Made by a program: the position numbers and the translations under genes. From positions 1 to 19,499 of the forward strand of contig JAFZRD010000126.1 of assembly GCA_017620055.1 (NCBI GenBank): a stretch of 19,499 nucleotides of DNA, given 5' to 3'. Source of the DNA: Lachnospiraceae bacterium. GTDB lineage: Bacteria; Bacillota_A; Clostridia; Lachnospirales; Lachnospiraceae. Under the pieces are notes generated by a model. That model saw only the letters and a list, made by a program, of their open reading frames with translations. It made no database searches and had not been told where the DNA came from. This document shows, piece after piece, positions 8,292-15,346 of this stretch (within the stretch, counting starts at the first letter, position 1; every line of letters starts with the position of its first letter).

Positions 8292-9245
8292 ATGAGCAAA
8301 AAGGTATTCGGAGTAGATATCGGCGGCACAACGGTGAAGATGGGAATGTTCACCGACCAGGGAGAACTTCTGGAGAAGTGGGAGATCCCGACCAGAACCG
8401 AAGATTCCGGTAAGAACATACTTCCCGATATCGCATCGTCCATAAAGAGCAAAATGGATAAAGCGGGACTTAAGGAAGCGGATGTTGCGGGCATCGGAAT
8501 AAGCGTCCCCGGACCTGTTGATGATGAAGGTATCATTCATAAGTGTGTCAATCTCGGATGGGGTGTTTTCAATATATCCGACGAGATGAGAAAGAACATA
8601 GACCTTCCGGTATTTGCGGGTAACGATGCAAATGCGGCTGCACTCGGAGAAGTATGGAAGGGCGGCGGACAGGGATGCAAAAACGTTGTCGTTGTTACAC
8701 TCGGAACGGGTGTCGGAGGCGGGATAATCGTCAACGGTAAGATCCTGTCGGGTTACATCGGTGCCGGCGGAGAGATCGGTCATATCCGTATCGATGACAG
8801 TGAGACGGAAAAGTGCGGCTGCGGTAATACGGGTTGTCTTGAACAGTACGCATCCGCAACGGGTATCGCGACACTTGCGAAGAGAAGGCTTGCGAAAGAT
8901 GACAAACCTTCATCGATAAGAGGCGTGGCACACATGAACGCAAAGGTCGTATTTGATGCGGTCAAGGCCGGAGACGAGCTGGCGATCGAGGTCGCGGAAC
9001 AGTTCGGCGAGATACTCGGAAAAGGCCTGTCGATCGTTGCCGATGTCACGAACCCCGAAGTGTTTGTTATAGGCGGCGGTGTCAGCAAAGCGGGACCGAT
9101 CGTCCTTGATTATATAAGCAAGAACTACGTTAAGTATGTTTTCCATGCGAGCCGTGATGCAAGGTTCGTCCTTGCGACACTCGGAAACGATGCGGGAATA
9201 TTCGGTTCAGCCAAGCTGGTACTTGACGGGGTGGCACGGTCTTGA
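8292..9245 (+). CDS. glcK: ROK-family glucokinase
   Basis: Cytoplasmic sugar kinase, 317 aa, expected to phosphorylate glucose to glucose 6-phosphate with ATP. The ATP site GVDIGGTTVKMG is at the N-terminus, the catalytic Asp lies in GNDANAAALGE, a phosphate-binding loop GTGVGGGIIVNG follows, and the ROK zinc motif CGCGNTGCLEQYAS is complete. There is no N-terminal helix-turn-helix, so it is an enzyme and not a ROK repressor. It starts 2 bases after hprK and overlaps murB by 4 bases. The location beside hprK fits non-PTS glucose entry, for example through the ABC importer encoded upstream. Specificity for glucose over other hexoses is inferred from family and context. Confidence 0.9.
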   Translation: MSKKVFGVDIGGTTVKMGMFTDQGELLEKWEIPTRTEDSGKNILPDIASSIKSKMDKAGLKEADVAGIGISVPGPVDDEGIIHKCVNLGWGVFNISDEMRKNIDLPVFAGNDANAAALGEVWKGGGQGCKNVVVVTLGTGVGGGIIVNGKILSGYIGAGGEIGHIRIDDSETEKCGCGNTGCLEQYASATGIATLAKRRLAKDDKPSSIRGVAHMNAKVVFDAVKAGDELAIEVAEQFGEILGKGLSIVADVTNPEVFVIGGGVSKAGPIVLDYISKNYVKYVFHASRDARFVLATLGNDAGIFGSAKLVLDGVARS

Positions 9246-10174
9246 ACGAAGCTTTAAGAGAACGACTGGAAAATATAACCGGTCCCGGTAACGTGCGATT
9301 GAATGAGGATATGGGATCCCATACGACGTTCAGGGTCGGAGGATGTGCCGATGTGTTTGTAACACCGGGCACTTTAAAGGAGGCGACAGAGATTGTACGC
9401 CTTCTTTTGACGGAAGATGAACCTTTTACGGTGATCGGAAACGGAAGCAACCTGATCGTGACAGATGCGGGATACAGAGGATGCGTGGTCTGCCTCGGGC
9501 AGGGCTGCGATAACATCGAGGTATCCGGCAACACGATAACAGTGGGAGCGGGCGCGATGCTCGCGAAAATCGCAAAGACCGCATACGACAACAGCCTTAC
9601 GGGTCTGGAATTCGCTTCGGGGATACCGGGGTCCGTCGGCGGAGCGATAGTCATGAACGCAGGCGCATACGGAGGCGAGATCAAAGATGTCGTAAAATCC
9701 GTCACGCTGTTTGATGCTGCAACCGGAGAGACGGTCAATCTCTCAACCGATGAGATGAAGTTCGGATACAGAAGGAGCATCGTCAAGGATCATCCTTATG
9801 TTGTTCTTGAAGCGGAGTTTGAACTGACAAACGGCGACAGGGAGAAGATAAAGGAAACGATGGACGATCTGGCGGCAAGACGAAGAGACAAACAGCCGCT
9901 TGAATACCCAAGTGCGGGAAGCACGTTCAAGAGACCCGAAGGATATTTTGCGGCAAAGCTTATAGAAGATGCCGGCCTTAAGGGCGAGTCCGTCGGCGGT
10001 GCAAAAGTATCGGAAAAGCACAGCGGTTTCGTGATCAATACCGGAGGAGCGAGCGCAACGGATGTGCTGCGTCTAATAAACCTGATCCGGAAAAAGGTAT
10101 ATGAGAAATCAGGAGTGAAGCTTGAGACGGAGGTTGTTATCCTGGGAGATCTTCCCGAAGAGGTGGTTTTATGA
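9242..10174 (+). CDS. murB: UDP-N-acetylenolpyruvoylglucosamine reductase (MurB)
   Basis: FAD- and NADPH-dependent reductase making UDP-N-acetylmuramic acid for peptidoglycan, cytoplasmic, 310 aa. FAD-binding features are TFRVGGCADVFVTP, VIGNGSNLIV and GLEFASGIPGSVGGAIVMNAGAYG. Catalytic candidates are the Arg of FGYRRS, the Ser of SAGSTFKRP and the Glu near the C-terminus in LETEVVILG. The arrangement matches the shorter type II enzymes of Firmicutes. The start is TTG at 9242, overlapping the glucokinase stop by 4 bases (TTGA), and the next ATG would remove the conserved N-terminus. It ends in an ATGA overlap with rapZ, so translation is probably coupled at both ends. Confidence 0.94.
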   Translation: MNEALRERLENITGPGNVRLNEDMGSHTTFRVGGCADVFVTPGTLKEATEIVRLLLTEDEPFTVIGNGSNLIVTDAGYRGCVVCLGQGCDNIEVSGNTITVGAGAMLAKIAKTAYDNSLTGLEFASGIPGSVGGAIVMNAGAYGGEIKDVVKSVTLFDAATGETVNLSTDEMKFGYRRSIVKDHPYVVLEAEFELTNGDREKIKETMDDLAARRRDKQPLEYPSAGSTFKRPEGYFAAKLIEDAGLKGESVGGAKVSEKHSGFVINTGGASATDVLRLINLIRKKVYEKSGVKLETEVVILGDLPEEVVL

Positions 10175-11043
10175 GATTTGTTGTAGTCACCGGACTTAGC
10201 GGTGCGGGCAAGAGCACGGCACTCGATTATCTTGAGGATGCGGGATATTACTGCGTGGACAATCTTCCCGTCCAGCTCATATCCGAATTTGCAAAGCTGC
10301 TTAATGAGAACGATGAGATAGAACGTGCGGCACTCGGTATCGATGTCAGAACGGGTGCGGCATTTGACGAACTGGAAAATGCCCTTGAGAAGATCAAAGA
10401 AATGGGGATCGCATACGAGATCCTCTTCCTCGAATCGGATGATGCGGTTCTCGTCAAGAGATACAAGGAGACAAGGCGTATCCATCCGCTCTCGTTCGGC
10501 GACAGGATAGAGGTCGGTATAAAGCGTGAACGCGAGAAACTGTCCAATATCAAGAAGCATGCGGTCCATATTATAGATACATCCCAGATGCTCACAAGAG
10601 AGTTCAAGACCGAGATCGACAGGATATTCGTGAAGGATCTCGAGTACAAGAACCTGTATGTTACGATCCTCTCATTCGGTTTCAAGTACGGTATCCCTTC
10701 CGATGCGGATCTCGTATTCGATGTGAGATTCCTGCCCAATCCGTATTACCACGATGAACTCCGGCCGCTTACCGGAAAGGATAAGGAAGTTGCCGATTTC
10801 GTTCTCGGTTTTAAGGAGGCACATGAGTTTCTTGACAAGCTCGAGGACATGCTCGCGTTCCTGATACCGAACTACATTGCTGAAGGCAAGAACCAGCTCG
10901 TCGTCGCGATAGGATGTACGGGAGGAAAGCACCGAAGCATCACTCTTGCGGAGTCCCTCTATGCGCGGATGATAAAGTACGATGACTACGGGTTCAAGCT
11001 CGAACACAGGGATTTCGGCAAGGATGCCCAGCGGGGAAAATAA
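10171..11043 (+). CDS. rapZ: RapZ/YvcJ-family nucleotide-binding protein
   Basis: P-loop protein, 290 aa. In enterobacteria RapZ is an RNase adaptor controlling glucosamine-6-phosphate synthase; in Bacillus the YvcJ orthologue binds and hydrolyses nucleotides and its role is less clear. Walker A GLSGAGKST is at about residues 8-16, followed by LEDAGYYCVDNLP. HPLSFGDRIEVGIKRER lies mid-protein. The C-terminal domain carries FGFKYGIP, DVRFLPNPYY, ELRPLTGKD and the conserved GCTGGKHRSI. It overlaps murB by ATGA and lies 2 bases before whiA. In Bacillus subtilis the yvcJ and whiA genes are separated by yvcK; here nothing separates them. Confidence 0.94.
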   Translation: MRFVVVTGLSGAGKSTALDYLEDAGYYCVDNLPVQLISEFAKLLNENDEIERAALGIDVRTGAAFDELENALEKIKEMGIAYEILFLESDDAVLVKRYKETRRIHPLSFGDRIEVGIKREREKLSNIKKHAVHIIDTSQMLTREFKTEIDRIFVKDLEYKNLYVTILSFGFKYGIPSDADLVFDVRFLPNPYYHDELRPLTGKDKEVADFVLGFKEAHEFLDKLEDMLAFLIPNYIAEGKNQLVVAIGCTGGKHRSITLAESLYARMIKYDDYGFKLEHRDFGKDAQRGK

Positions 11044-11045
11044 GC

Positions 11046-11930
11046 ATGTCGTTTTCCGGTAACATCAAAGAAGAACTCGAGCGGGTGAACGCACCTTCAA
11101 GACACTGTCAGCTTGCCGAGCTCGCAGCGATCCATGATTTTTGCTGCAGGGAAGGTGAGGATCCTGACGGCTGTATGGTCATTTCTTCCGAAAATGAACT
11201 GACGGTCAGAAAGTACTTTACTTTGCTTAAGAAAACATTTAATATGTATAAAGATTGCGGGGCCGAAAACGTGCCGTACACCAAGGCGGACAGGCACTTC
11301 CGTCTCGTTATCGCAGATGCGCGGGAAGCTGACAGGATCCGGTCGGCGATAAAGGTCACCAAAGGGAACCTTCGATCATGTTGCAGACGGGCCTATATCA
11401 GAGGAGCTTTCCTTGCGGCGGGATCGGTGAACGATCCCGAAAAATCATACCATTTGGAGATCGTGTGCCAGGATGAGAGAGTGGCACATTTTTTGGCAGA
11501 GTTACTTGAAAGCTTTGATATAGCAGCCAAGATAACACTGCGTAAGAGATACCACGTTCTGTACGTTAAGGACGGAACAAAGATCGTGGAGACTCTGAAT
11601 GTCATGGGCGCCCACGTCGGACTGATGGATTTCGAGAACATGCGGATCCTGAAGGAAATGCGCAACAGCGTTAACCGAAAGGTTAACTGCGAGACCGCCA
11701 ATATCGGCAAGACGATAACGGCAGCCCAGAGACAGATCGACGAGATCAGGTATCTCATGAGTATCGGTGCGGTAAAAAAGCTGCCGATGGAATTGCAGGA
11801 GATGGCGCAGCTTCGTATATCGTATCCGGAAGCTACTTTGGAAGAGCTTGGAAAACTGTGCGAGCCGCAGATCGGCAAGTCAGGAGTCAATCACAGACTG
11901 AGAAAACTGTCACGTATGGCTCAAAGCTAA
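11046..11930 (+). CDS. whiA: DNA-binding protein WhiA
   Basis: WhiA-family protein, 294 aa: an N-terminal domain related to LAGLIDADG homing endonucleases (without nuclease activity in characterised members) plus a C-terminal helix-turn-helix. It opens with SFSGNIKEELERV. The core contains CCRRAYIRGAFLAAGSVNDPEKSYHLE. The C-terminus has NRKVNCETANIGKTITAAQRQ and the HTH around LPMELQEMAQLRISYPEATLEELG...GKSGVNHRLRKL. WhiA influences sporulation in Streptomyces and cell division or chromosome segregation in Bacillus. It starts two bases after the rapZ stop and 11 bases before the HPr-like gene, the conserved Firmicute arrangement. Confidence 0.95.
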   Translation: MSFSGNIKEELERVNAPSRHCQLAELAAIHDFCCREGEDPDGCMVISSENELTVRKYFTLLKKTFNMYKDCGAENVPYTKADRHFRLVIADAREADRIRSAIKVTKGNLRSCCRRAYIRGAFLAAGSVNDPEKSYHLEIVCQDERVAHFLAELLESFDIAAKITLRKRYHVLYVKDGTKIVETLNVMGAHVGLMDFENMRILKEMRNSVNRKVNCETANIGKTITAAQRQIDEIRYLMSIGAVKKLPMELQEMAQLRISYPEATLEELGKLCEPQIGKSGVNHRLRKLSRMAQS

Positions 11931-11941
11931 GGAGGAGAATT

Positions 11942-12196
11942 ATGACAAAAAAAGAAACCATCATACGTCTGGAGAATGGTTTGGAGGCGAGACCTATCGC
12001 TCTGCTCGTGCAGGTGGCGAGTCAGTATGACAGTTCGATATATATCGAATACGGAGATAAGAGAGTAAATGCTAAGAGTATAATGGGAATGATGACCCTT
12101 GTGCTCGTTGCGGGAGATACGGTAACGGTCACCGCGGACGGTTCCGATGAGGATACGGCGGTAGATGCGATCGTAACTTACCTGGGTGGAGAATAA
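11942..12196 (+). CDS. HPr-family protein, Crh-like, with Glu in place of His15
   Basis: Small cytoplasmic HPr-fold protein, 84 aa. In ordinary HPr the motif GLHARP carries His15, which accepts phosphate from enzyme I. Here it reads GLEARP; codon 15 (11984-11986) is GAG, Glu. Ser46 is intact in KRVNAKSIMGMM, exactly at residue 46. It should therefore be a substrate of HprK but not of enzyme I, like Crh of Bacillus, which has Gln15. Bacillus crh also follows whiA, which supports orthology. The start at 11942 has GGAGG at 11931-11935; an upstream in-frame ATG inside whiA is unlikely. A terminator follows 18 bases after the stop. Role inferred: corepressor with CcpA-type regulators. Confidence 0.93.
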   Translation: MTKKETIIRLENGLEARPIALLVQVASQYDSSIYIEYGDKRVNAKSIMGMMTLVLVAGDTVTVTADGSDEDTAVDAIVTYLGGE

Positions 12197-12214
12197 ACCC
12201 CATAAAAAGGGAGG

Positions 12215-12246
12215 ATGCCAAGTAGCTAAGCTACTTGGCATTTATT
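12215..12246 (+). terminator. Rho-independent terminator after the HPr-like gene
   Basis: ATGCCAAGTAGC (12215-12226) and GCTACTTGGCAT (12230-12241) form a perfect 12-bp stem around a TAA loop. The tail TTATTAT is only moderately T-rich, but stem, tiny loop and position support termination. Confidence 0.8.
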
Positions 12247-12268
12247 ATGAAAAAGTATTTGCAATGTA

Positions 12269-12297
12269 TTGTCGCTTCTTTATGATGTTAGTATAGT
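12269..12297 (+). promoter_or_regulatory. Possible promoter upstream of the GNAT gene
   Basis: TTGTCG (12269-12274) and TATAGT (12292-12297), 17 bases apart, could drive the downstream gene with a leader of about 120 bases. A second TATAAA (12409-12414) lies just before the start codon but has no recognisable -35 box. Which of the two is used cannot be decided from sequence. Confidence 0.4.
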
Positions 12298-12382
12298 TCA
12301 CATAAATGTCTAAAAAATGTTCCACAAATGAAAAGTTTTTTAAATAAATATGAACAAATTATGAACAAGCCTTTCGTGAACA
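12296..12382 (+). repeat. Cluster of short GTTC/GAAC motifs in the intergenic region
   Basis: Two direct copies, GTTCACATAAATG (12296-12308) and GTTCCACAAATG (12319-12330), are followed by three TGAACA boxes at 12351-12356, 12362-12367 and 12377-12382 in the opposite sense. GTTCAC at 12296-12301 and GTGAAC at 12376-12381 are exact inverted partners. This 185-base AT-rich gap between the terminator and the GNAT gene holds no gene. The motifs could be operator half-sites, but AT-rich DNA makes chance matches common. Confidence 0.3.
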
Positions 12383-12426
12383 TGCAAAAAAACACCCCCC
12401 TGAAATAGTATAAATAGCCTATACAT

Positions 12427-13332
12427 ATGGAAAATACAGCAAAAAATCTGTCACATATATTATTAATTGTCAACAAAACGGTACCGGAAGAGGACATATC
12501 GTCATTTTGCACAAATGTCAGGTCGGAAAATCCGGATACAGAGTTAACATATCTATGTTATGACAACCAGGTGGGCCGGGATCCAGGTGATCTGTCGGTA
12601 AATCTGACAAACAGTCTGCCGGAAGAGAGGCGCTCGTTGTTCATGATCACCGATTCGGGCGCAGCTGCGCAGGTTGCCGAAGAAAATGATATCGCCTGTG
12701 CCGCGCTCGATACGGGTAACGGCAGTGATGCGCGGTTAAGCAGGCTCCTGTACTGTATAGAGGATATCGGGTACATGACTTACGCTCGTGTCAACAGAAT
12801 GTGGCAGCGTCATCACGGGATCCCGTGGATCATAAAGGAAACGGACAGGCTGATAATAAGGGAACAGATACTTTCCGATATTGACGCTCTGTATGAGATA
12901 TATGACGATGACGAAACGAGAAAGTACGTAGAGGATCTGTATGAAGACCGGAAAGCGGAAGAGAGATATCTTCGCGATTACATAGACAACCAGTACAGAT
13001 TTCATGAGTACGGGCTGTGGGCACTGACACTTAAGGACACCGGAGAACTGATAGGAAGAGCCGGAATAGGGATAAGGGAAGGATACGATATACCCGAACT
13101 CGGGTACGTTATCGGAAAAAAGTATCGCAGGAGGGGATACGCCGCGGAAGCTCTTTGTGCGATAATCTCATACGGCAGAGAGGAACTCGGACTCTTCGAG
13201 TACATGGCATTTACGAGCAGGAAGAACACTCCCTCGGTAAGACTGCTTGAAAAGCTGGGATTTTCGCGGAGCGGGAAAGACGTGATCATGGGGCGTGAAC
13301 ACGACATGTATCTTTTGACCTTGGGGCAATAA
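12427..13332 (+). CDS. GNAT-family N-acetyltransferase with an extra N-terminal alpha/beta domain
   Basis: 301 aa, two parts. Residues from about 138 on are a complete RimJ/RimL-like GNAT: RLIIREQILSDIDALYEIY, a central ELGYVIGKKYRRRGYAAEAL with the acetyl-CoA loop RRRGYA, and NTPSVRLLEKLGF. Residues 1-137 are an additional domain with alternating hydrophobic strands (HILLIVNK, LFMITDSGAAAQVAEEN, IACAALD), loosely like a HAD or receiver Rossmann-type fold but without catalytic motifs I could identify. A linker RHHGIPWIIKETD joins them. The substrate is unknown; RimL-type members acetylate protein N-termini or small amines. No ribosome site precedes the ATG, and the next Met is deep inside the protein. 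It starts a new transcription unit after the terminator. Confidence 0.82.
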   Translation: MENTAKNLSHILLIVNKTVPEEDISSFCTNVRSENPDTELTYLCYDNQVGRDPGDLSVNLTNSLPEERRSLFMITDSGAAAQVAEENDIACAALDTGNGSDARLSRLLYCIEDIGYMTYARVNRMWQRHHGIPWIIKETDRLIIREQILSDIDALYEIYDDDETRKYVEDLYEDRKAEERYLRDYIDNQYRFHEYGLWALTLKDTGELIGRAGIGIREGYDIPELGYVIGKKYRRRGYAAEALCAIISYGREELGLFEYMAFTSRKNTPSVRLLEKLGFSRSGKDVIMGREHDMYLLTLGQ

Positions 13333-13343
13333 AATGGTAAAAT
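13315..13343 (+). promoter_or_regulatory. Predicted promoter of the membrane GGDEF-like gene and heptose operon
   Basis: TTGACC (13315-13320) and TAAAAT (13338-13343) are 17 bases apart, and TGG just upstream (13335-13337) gives an extended -10. It overlaps the last codons of the GNAT gene; transcription should start near 13350, about 30 bases before the ATG at 13380. Confidence 0.6.
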
Positions 13344-13379
13344 AGTTTGGTATTTTTATACTCTTGATTGGAGCGGGTT

Positions 13380-14264
13380 ATGGTTACAAGTAAGAAAGGT
13401 GCGACTGCAAAAGGAGACGGGAAGATATTCTCATATCTGGGTATGGGAATGATGCTCCTGGCTTTTATTCTTGCGGTTGTAATAACAAACGTGTCGGGTC
13501 CCGAGGCTTTTGCCGAGAACCTCATCATGACGCTGGCGATCGCAGCTGCCGTTGTGATAGTCATATCGGGATACCTGACGATAGCGATCATTGTCGGAGC
13601 TGTGGCGGTTGTTGTATTTGCGGGACTGAAGGTATATTCTCTCGTTGCACTCGGCAAACAGATACCGCCGGTATCTTTTTTATGGATACTCCTTCCGGCA
13701 TTGGCGATAGTGGGCATAATGCTCTATGTTAAGCGATTCACACCGCTCACGCTGGAGAATGCTCTCCTCAAGAAACAGATCGCCGAGCTTGTTATGATCG
13801 ATCCCGTGACGGGACTGTATAACCTCCGGAGCCTCTTCATGGATATCCAGACACAGATATCATATGCGGAGAGAAATGACAGCCCGATATCACTCATGAT
13901 AGTAAGACTTCGTTACCCGGCGGAGATGCGCAAGGTACTCAAATCGGTGCAGTACGAGAAGGTCATCAAGCAGCTTTCGCTTCTTCTCGTTGATACGGTC
14001 CGACTGGAGGACAGGGTATATTCGATAGATGAGAACGGCGGATTCGCCGTCATCCTTACCTGCGACAGGGACGGCACGAAGATAGTCGAGAACCGTCTGC
14101 GCAGCAAACTTGACGATCCGAAATGGTTTGAGGGCGTAGCGGAGAAGCAGCAGATCCGTACCGAAGTCAAGATCGGATACCTGCAGTACGATAAAGCGAA
14201 GTACAACCGCAACGCAAACCTGTTCAAAGATGACGTAGAGGAAGAGGTAAATTATGACATGTAG
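13380..14264 (+). CDS. Membrane protein with degenerate GGDEF domain, possible c-di-GMP receptor
   Basis: 294 aa. Four predicted membrane helices lie at about 16-37, 50-68, 69-90 and 100-119, followed by a short helix LTLENALLKKQIAEL and a cytoplasmic GGDEF-type domain. The domain begins with the usual DPVTGLYNLRSLF. At the active site the sequence reads RLEDRVYSIDENGGFAVIL: the GGDEF signature is lost (DENGG, residues 217-221), but the inhibitory-site RxxD (R208, D211) sits at its normal distance. In characterised proteins this combination marks c-di-GMP receptors rather than cyclases. The start at 13380 has GGAG at 13370-13373; the in-frame TTG at 13368 overlaps that site. Immediately downstream is the heptose operon, suggesting control of a surface glycan. 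That role is inference. Confidence 0.78.
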   Translation: MVTSKKGATAKGDGKIFSYLGMGMMLLAFILAVVITNVSGPEAFAENLIMTLAIAAAVVIVISGYLTIAIIVGAVAVVVFAGLKVYSLVALGKQIPPVSFLWILLPALAIVGIMLYVKRFTPLTLENALLKKQIAELVMIDPVTGLYNLRSLFMDIQTQISYAERNDSPISLMIVRLRYPAEMRKVLKSVQYEKVIKQLSLLLVDTVRLEDRVYSIDENGGFAVILTCDRDGTKIVENRLRSKLDDPKWFEGVAEKQQIRTEVKIGYLQYDKAKYNRNANLFKDDVEEEVNYDM

Positions 14265-14302
14265 GAAGGAGGGGCCCGCTTGCGGGAAGATCCCTTCCTA
14301 CA
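14260..14302 (+). promoter_or_regulatory. Long stem-loop between the GGDEF-like gene and the heptose operon
   Basis: TGTAGGAAGG (14260-14269) pairs perfectly with CCTTCCTACA (14293-14302), and an inner stem CCCGC/GCGGG (14275-14279 with 14282-14286) stacks inside. The base includes the TAG stop of the upstream gene. No T run follows, so simple intrinsic termination is unlikely; mRNA processing or an attenuation role is possible. Confidence 0.5.
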
Positions 14303-14307
14303 AGGCG

Positions 14308-14326
14308 ACACCGACACAGTCGGTGT
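14308..14326 (+). promoter_or_regulatory. Second stem-loop, just upstream of the epimerase ribosome site
   Basis: ACACCGAC (14308-14315) and GTCGGTGT (14319-14326) form a perfect 8-bp stem with an ACA loop. It lies 10 bases before AGGAG (14337-14341) and is followed by CCAAAAAGG, not T residues. Together with the preceding hairpin it makes a structured leader for the heptose genes. Confidence 0.5.
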
Positions 14327-14348
14327 TGGTCCAAAAAGGAGAAAGAAT

Positions 14349-15308
14349 ATGAAATATTTCATCACCGGCGGAGCCGGTTTCATAGGTTCAAACATGGCGG
14401 ACAGACTCCTGTCCGAGCCCGAAAACGAAGTGGTCGTATACGACAACTTCTCAACGGGCAGACGTGAGTTCCTGGAGGAAGCGTTAAAGAACGACAGGTT
14501 TACTCTCGTTGAAGGCGACACGCTCGACCTTCCCGCACTTACAAAGGCGATGGAAGGATGCGATTTCGTGTTCCACTTTGCCGCAAACGCTGATGTCAGG
14601 ATGGGATGCGAACATCCGAGGAAGGATCTCGAGCAGAACACGATCGCAACATACAATGTGCTTGAGGCGATGAGAGCAAACGGGATAAAGAGGATCGGAT
14701 TCTCATCAACGGGTTCGGTATACGGTGAAGCCGAGGTGATACCTACTCCCGAGAATGCACCTTTCCCGATACAGACATCACTGTACGGCGCATCAAAGCT
14801 TGCATGCGAAGGACTTCTTGCGGCATATGCCGAAGGGTTCGGGTTCACGGCATACATATTCAGATTCGTTTCGATACTCGGCGAGAGATATACTCACGGT
14901 CATGTGTTTGATTTCTGCAGGAAGCTTTCCGAAGATCCGACAAAACTTCATATACTCGGGGACGGACATCAGAAGAAGTCTTACCTGTATGTCAAGGACT
15001 GCATGGAAGCTATCCTTACGGTTGTCAGAAACGCAAACGAAAAAGTGAACATTTACAATCTCGGAACCGATGAGTATGTCGAAGTAAACGATTCGGTCAG
15101 ATTCATCTGCGGCAAGCTCGGTGTATCTCCCACGTTTACGTACGAGGGAGGAGAGCGCGGATGGATAGGAGACAATCCGTTCATATATCTCGATACGAAG
15201 AAGGTCAGATCGCTCGGATGGAAACCGAAGGCTTCGATCGAAGAGGGAGTCATTAAAACGGTCGAATATCTGCAGGCCAATCCGTGGGTATTTGCGGCAA
15301 GGGATTAA
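14349..15308 (+). CDS. NAD-dependent nucleotide-sugar epimerase/dehydratase (extended SDR family)
   Basis: 319 aa cytoplasmic Rossmann enzyme. The N-terminal TGGAGFIGSN is the NAD-binding glycine motif; VVVYDNFSTGRREF ends strand 2 with the Asp typical of NAD-dependent UDP-glucose 4-epimerase-like enzymes. FSSTGSVYGE and YGASKLACEG supply the catalytic Ser/Thr and the YxxxK pair. RFVSILGERYTHGHVFDF and DGHQKKSYLYVKDCMEAI are usual in the substrate-binding half. The start at 14349 is fixed by AGGAG at 14337-14341 and by the family N-terminus. It leads the heptose operon, so it may modify GDP-heptose or make a partner sugar for the same glycan; 4-epimerase versus dehydratase activity cannot be told from the motifs. 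Confidence 0.85.
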   Translation: MKYFITGGAGFIGSNMADRLLSEPENEVVVYDNFSTGRREFLEEALKNDRFTLVEGDTLDLPALTKAMEGCDFVFHFAANADVRMGCEHPRKDLEQNTIATYNVLEAMRANGIKRIGFSSTGSVYGEAEVIPTPENAPFPIQTSLYGASKLACEGLLAAYAEGFGFTAYIFRFVSILGERYTHGHVFDFCRKLSEDPTKLHILGDGHQKKSYLYVKDCMEAILTVVRNANEKVNIYNLGTDEYVEVNDSVRFICGKLGVSPTFTYEGGERGWIGDNPFIYLDTKKVRSLGWKPKASIEEGVIKTVEYLQANPWVFAARD

Positions 15309-15346
15309 GGCCGCGCGTAACACAGCATACAGTCAGGAGATACTAC

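Noticed and set aside
9130..10569. Minus-strand open frames of 218 and 257 codons opposite murB and rapZ
   Set aside because: Both are shadows of well-supported plus-strand genes and lack family motifs.
14260..14326. The twin hairpins as an intrinsic terminator
   Set aside because: Neither stem is followed by a T run; the second is followed by CCAAAAAGG and then the epimerase ribosome site.
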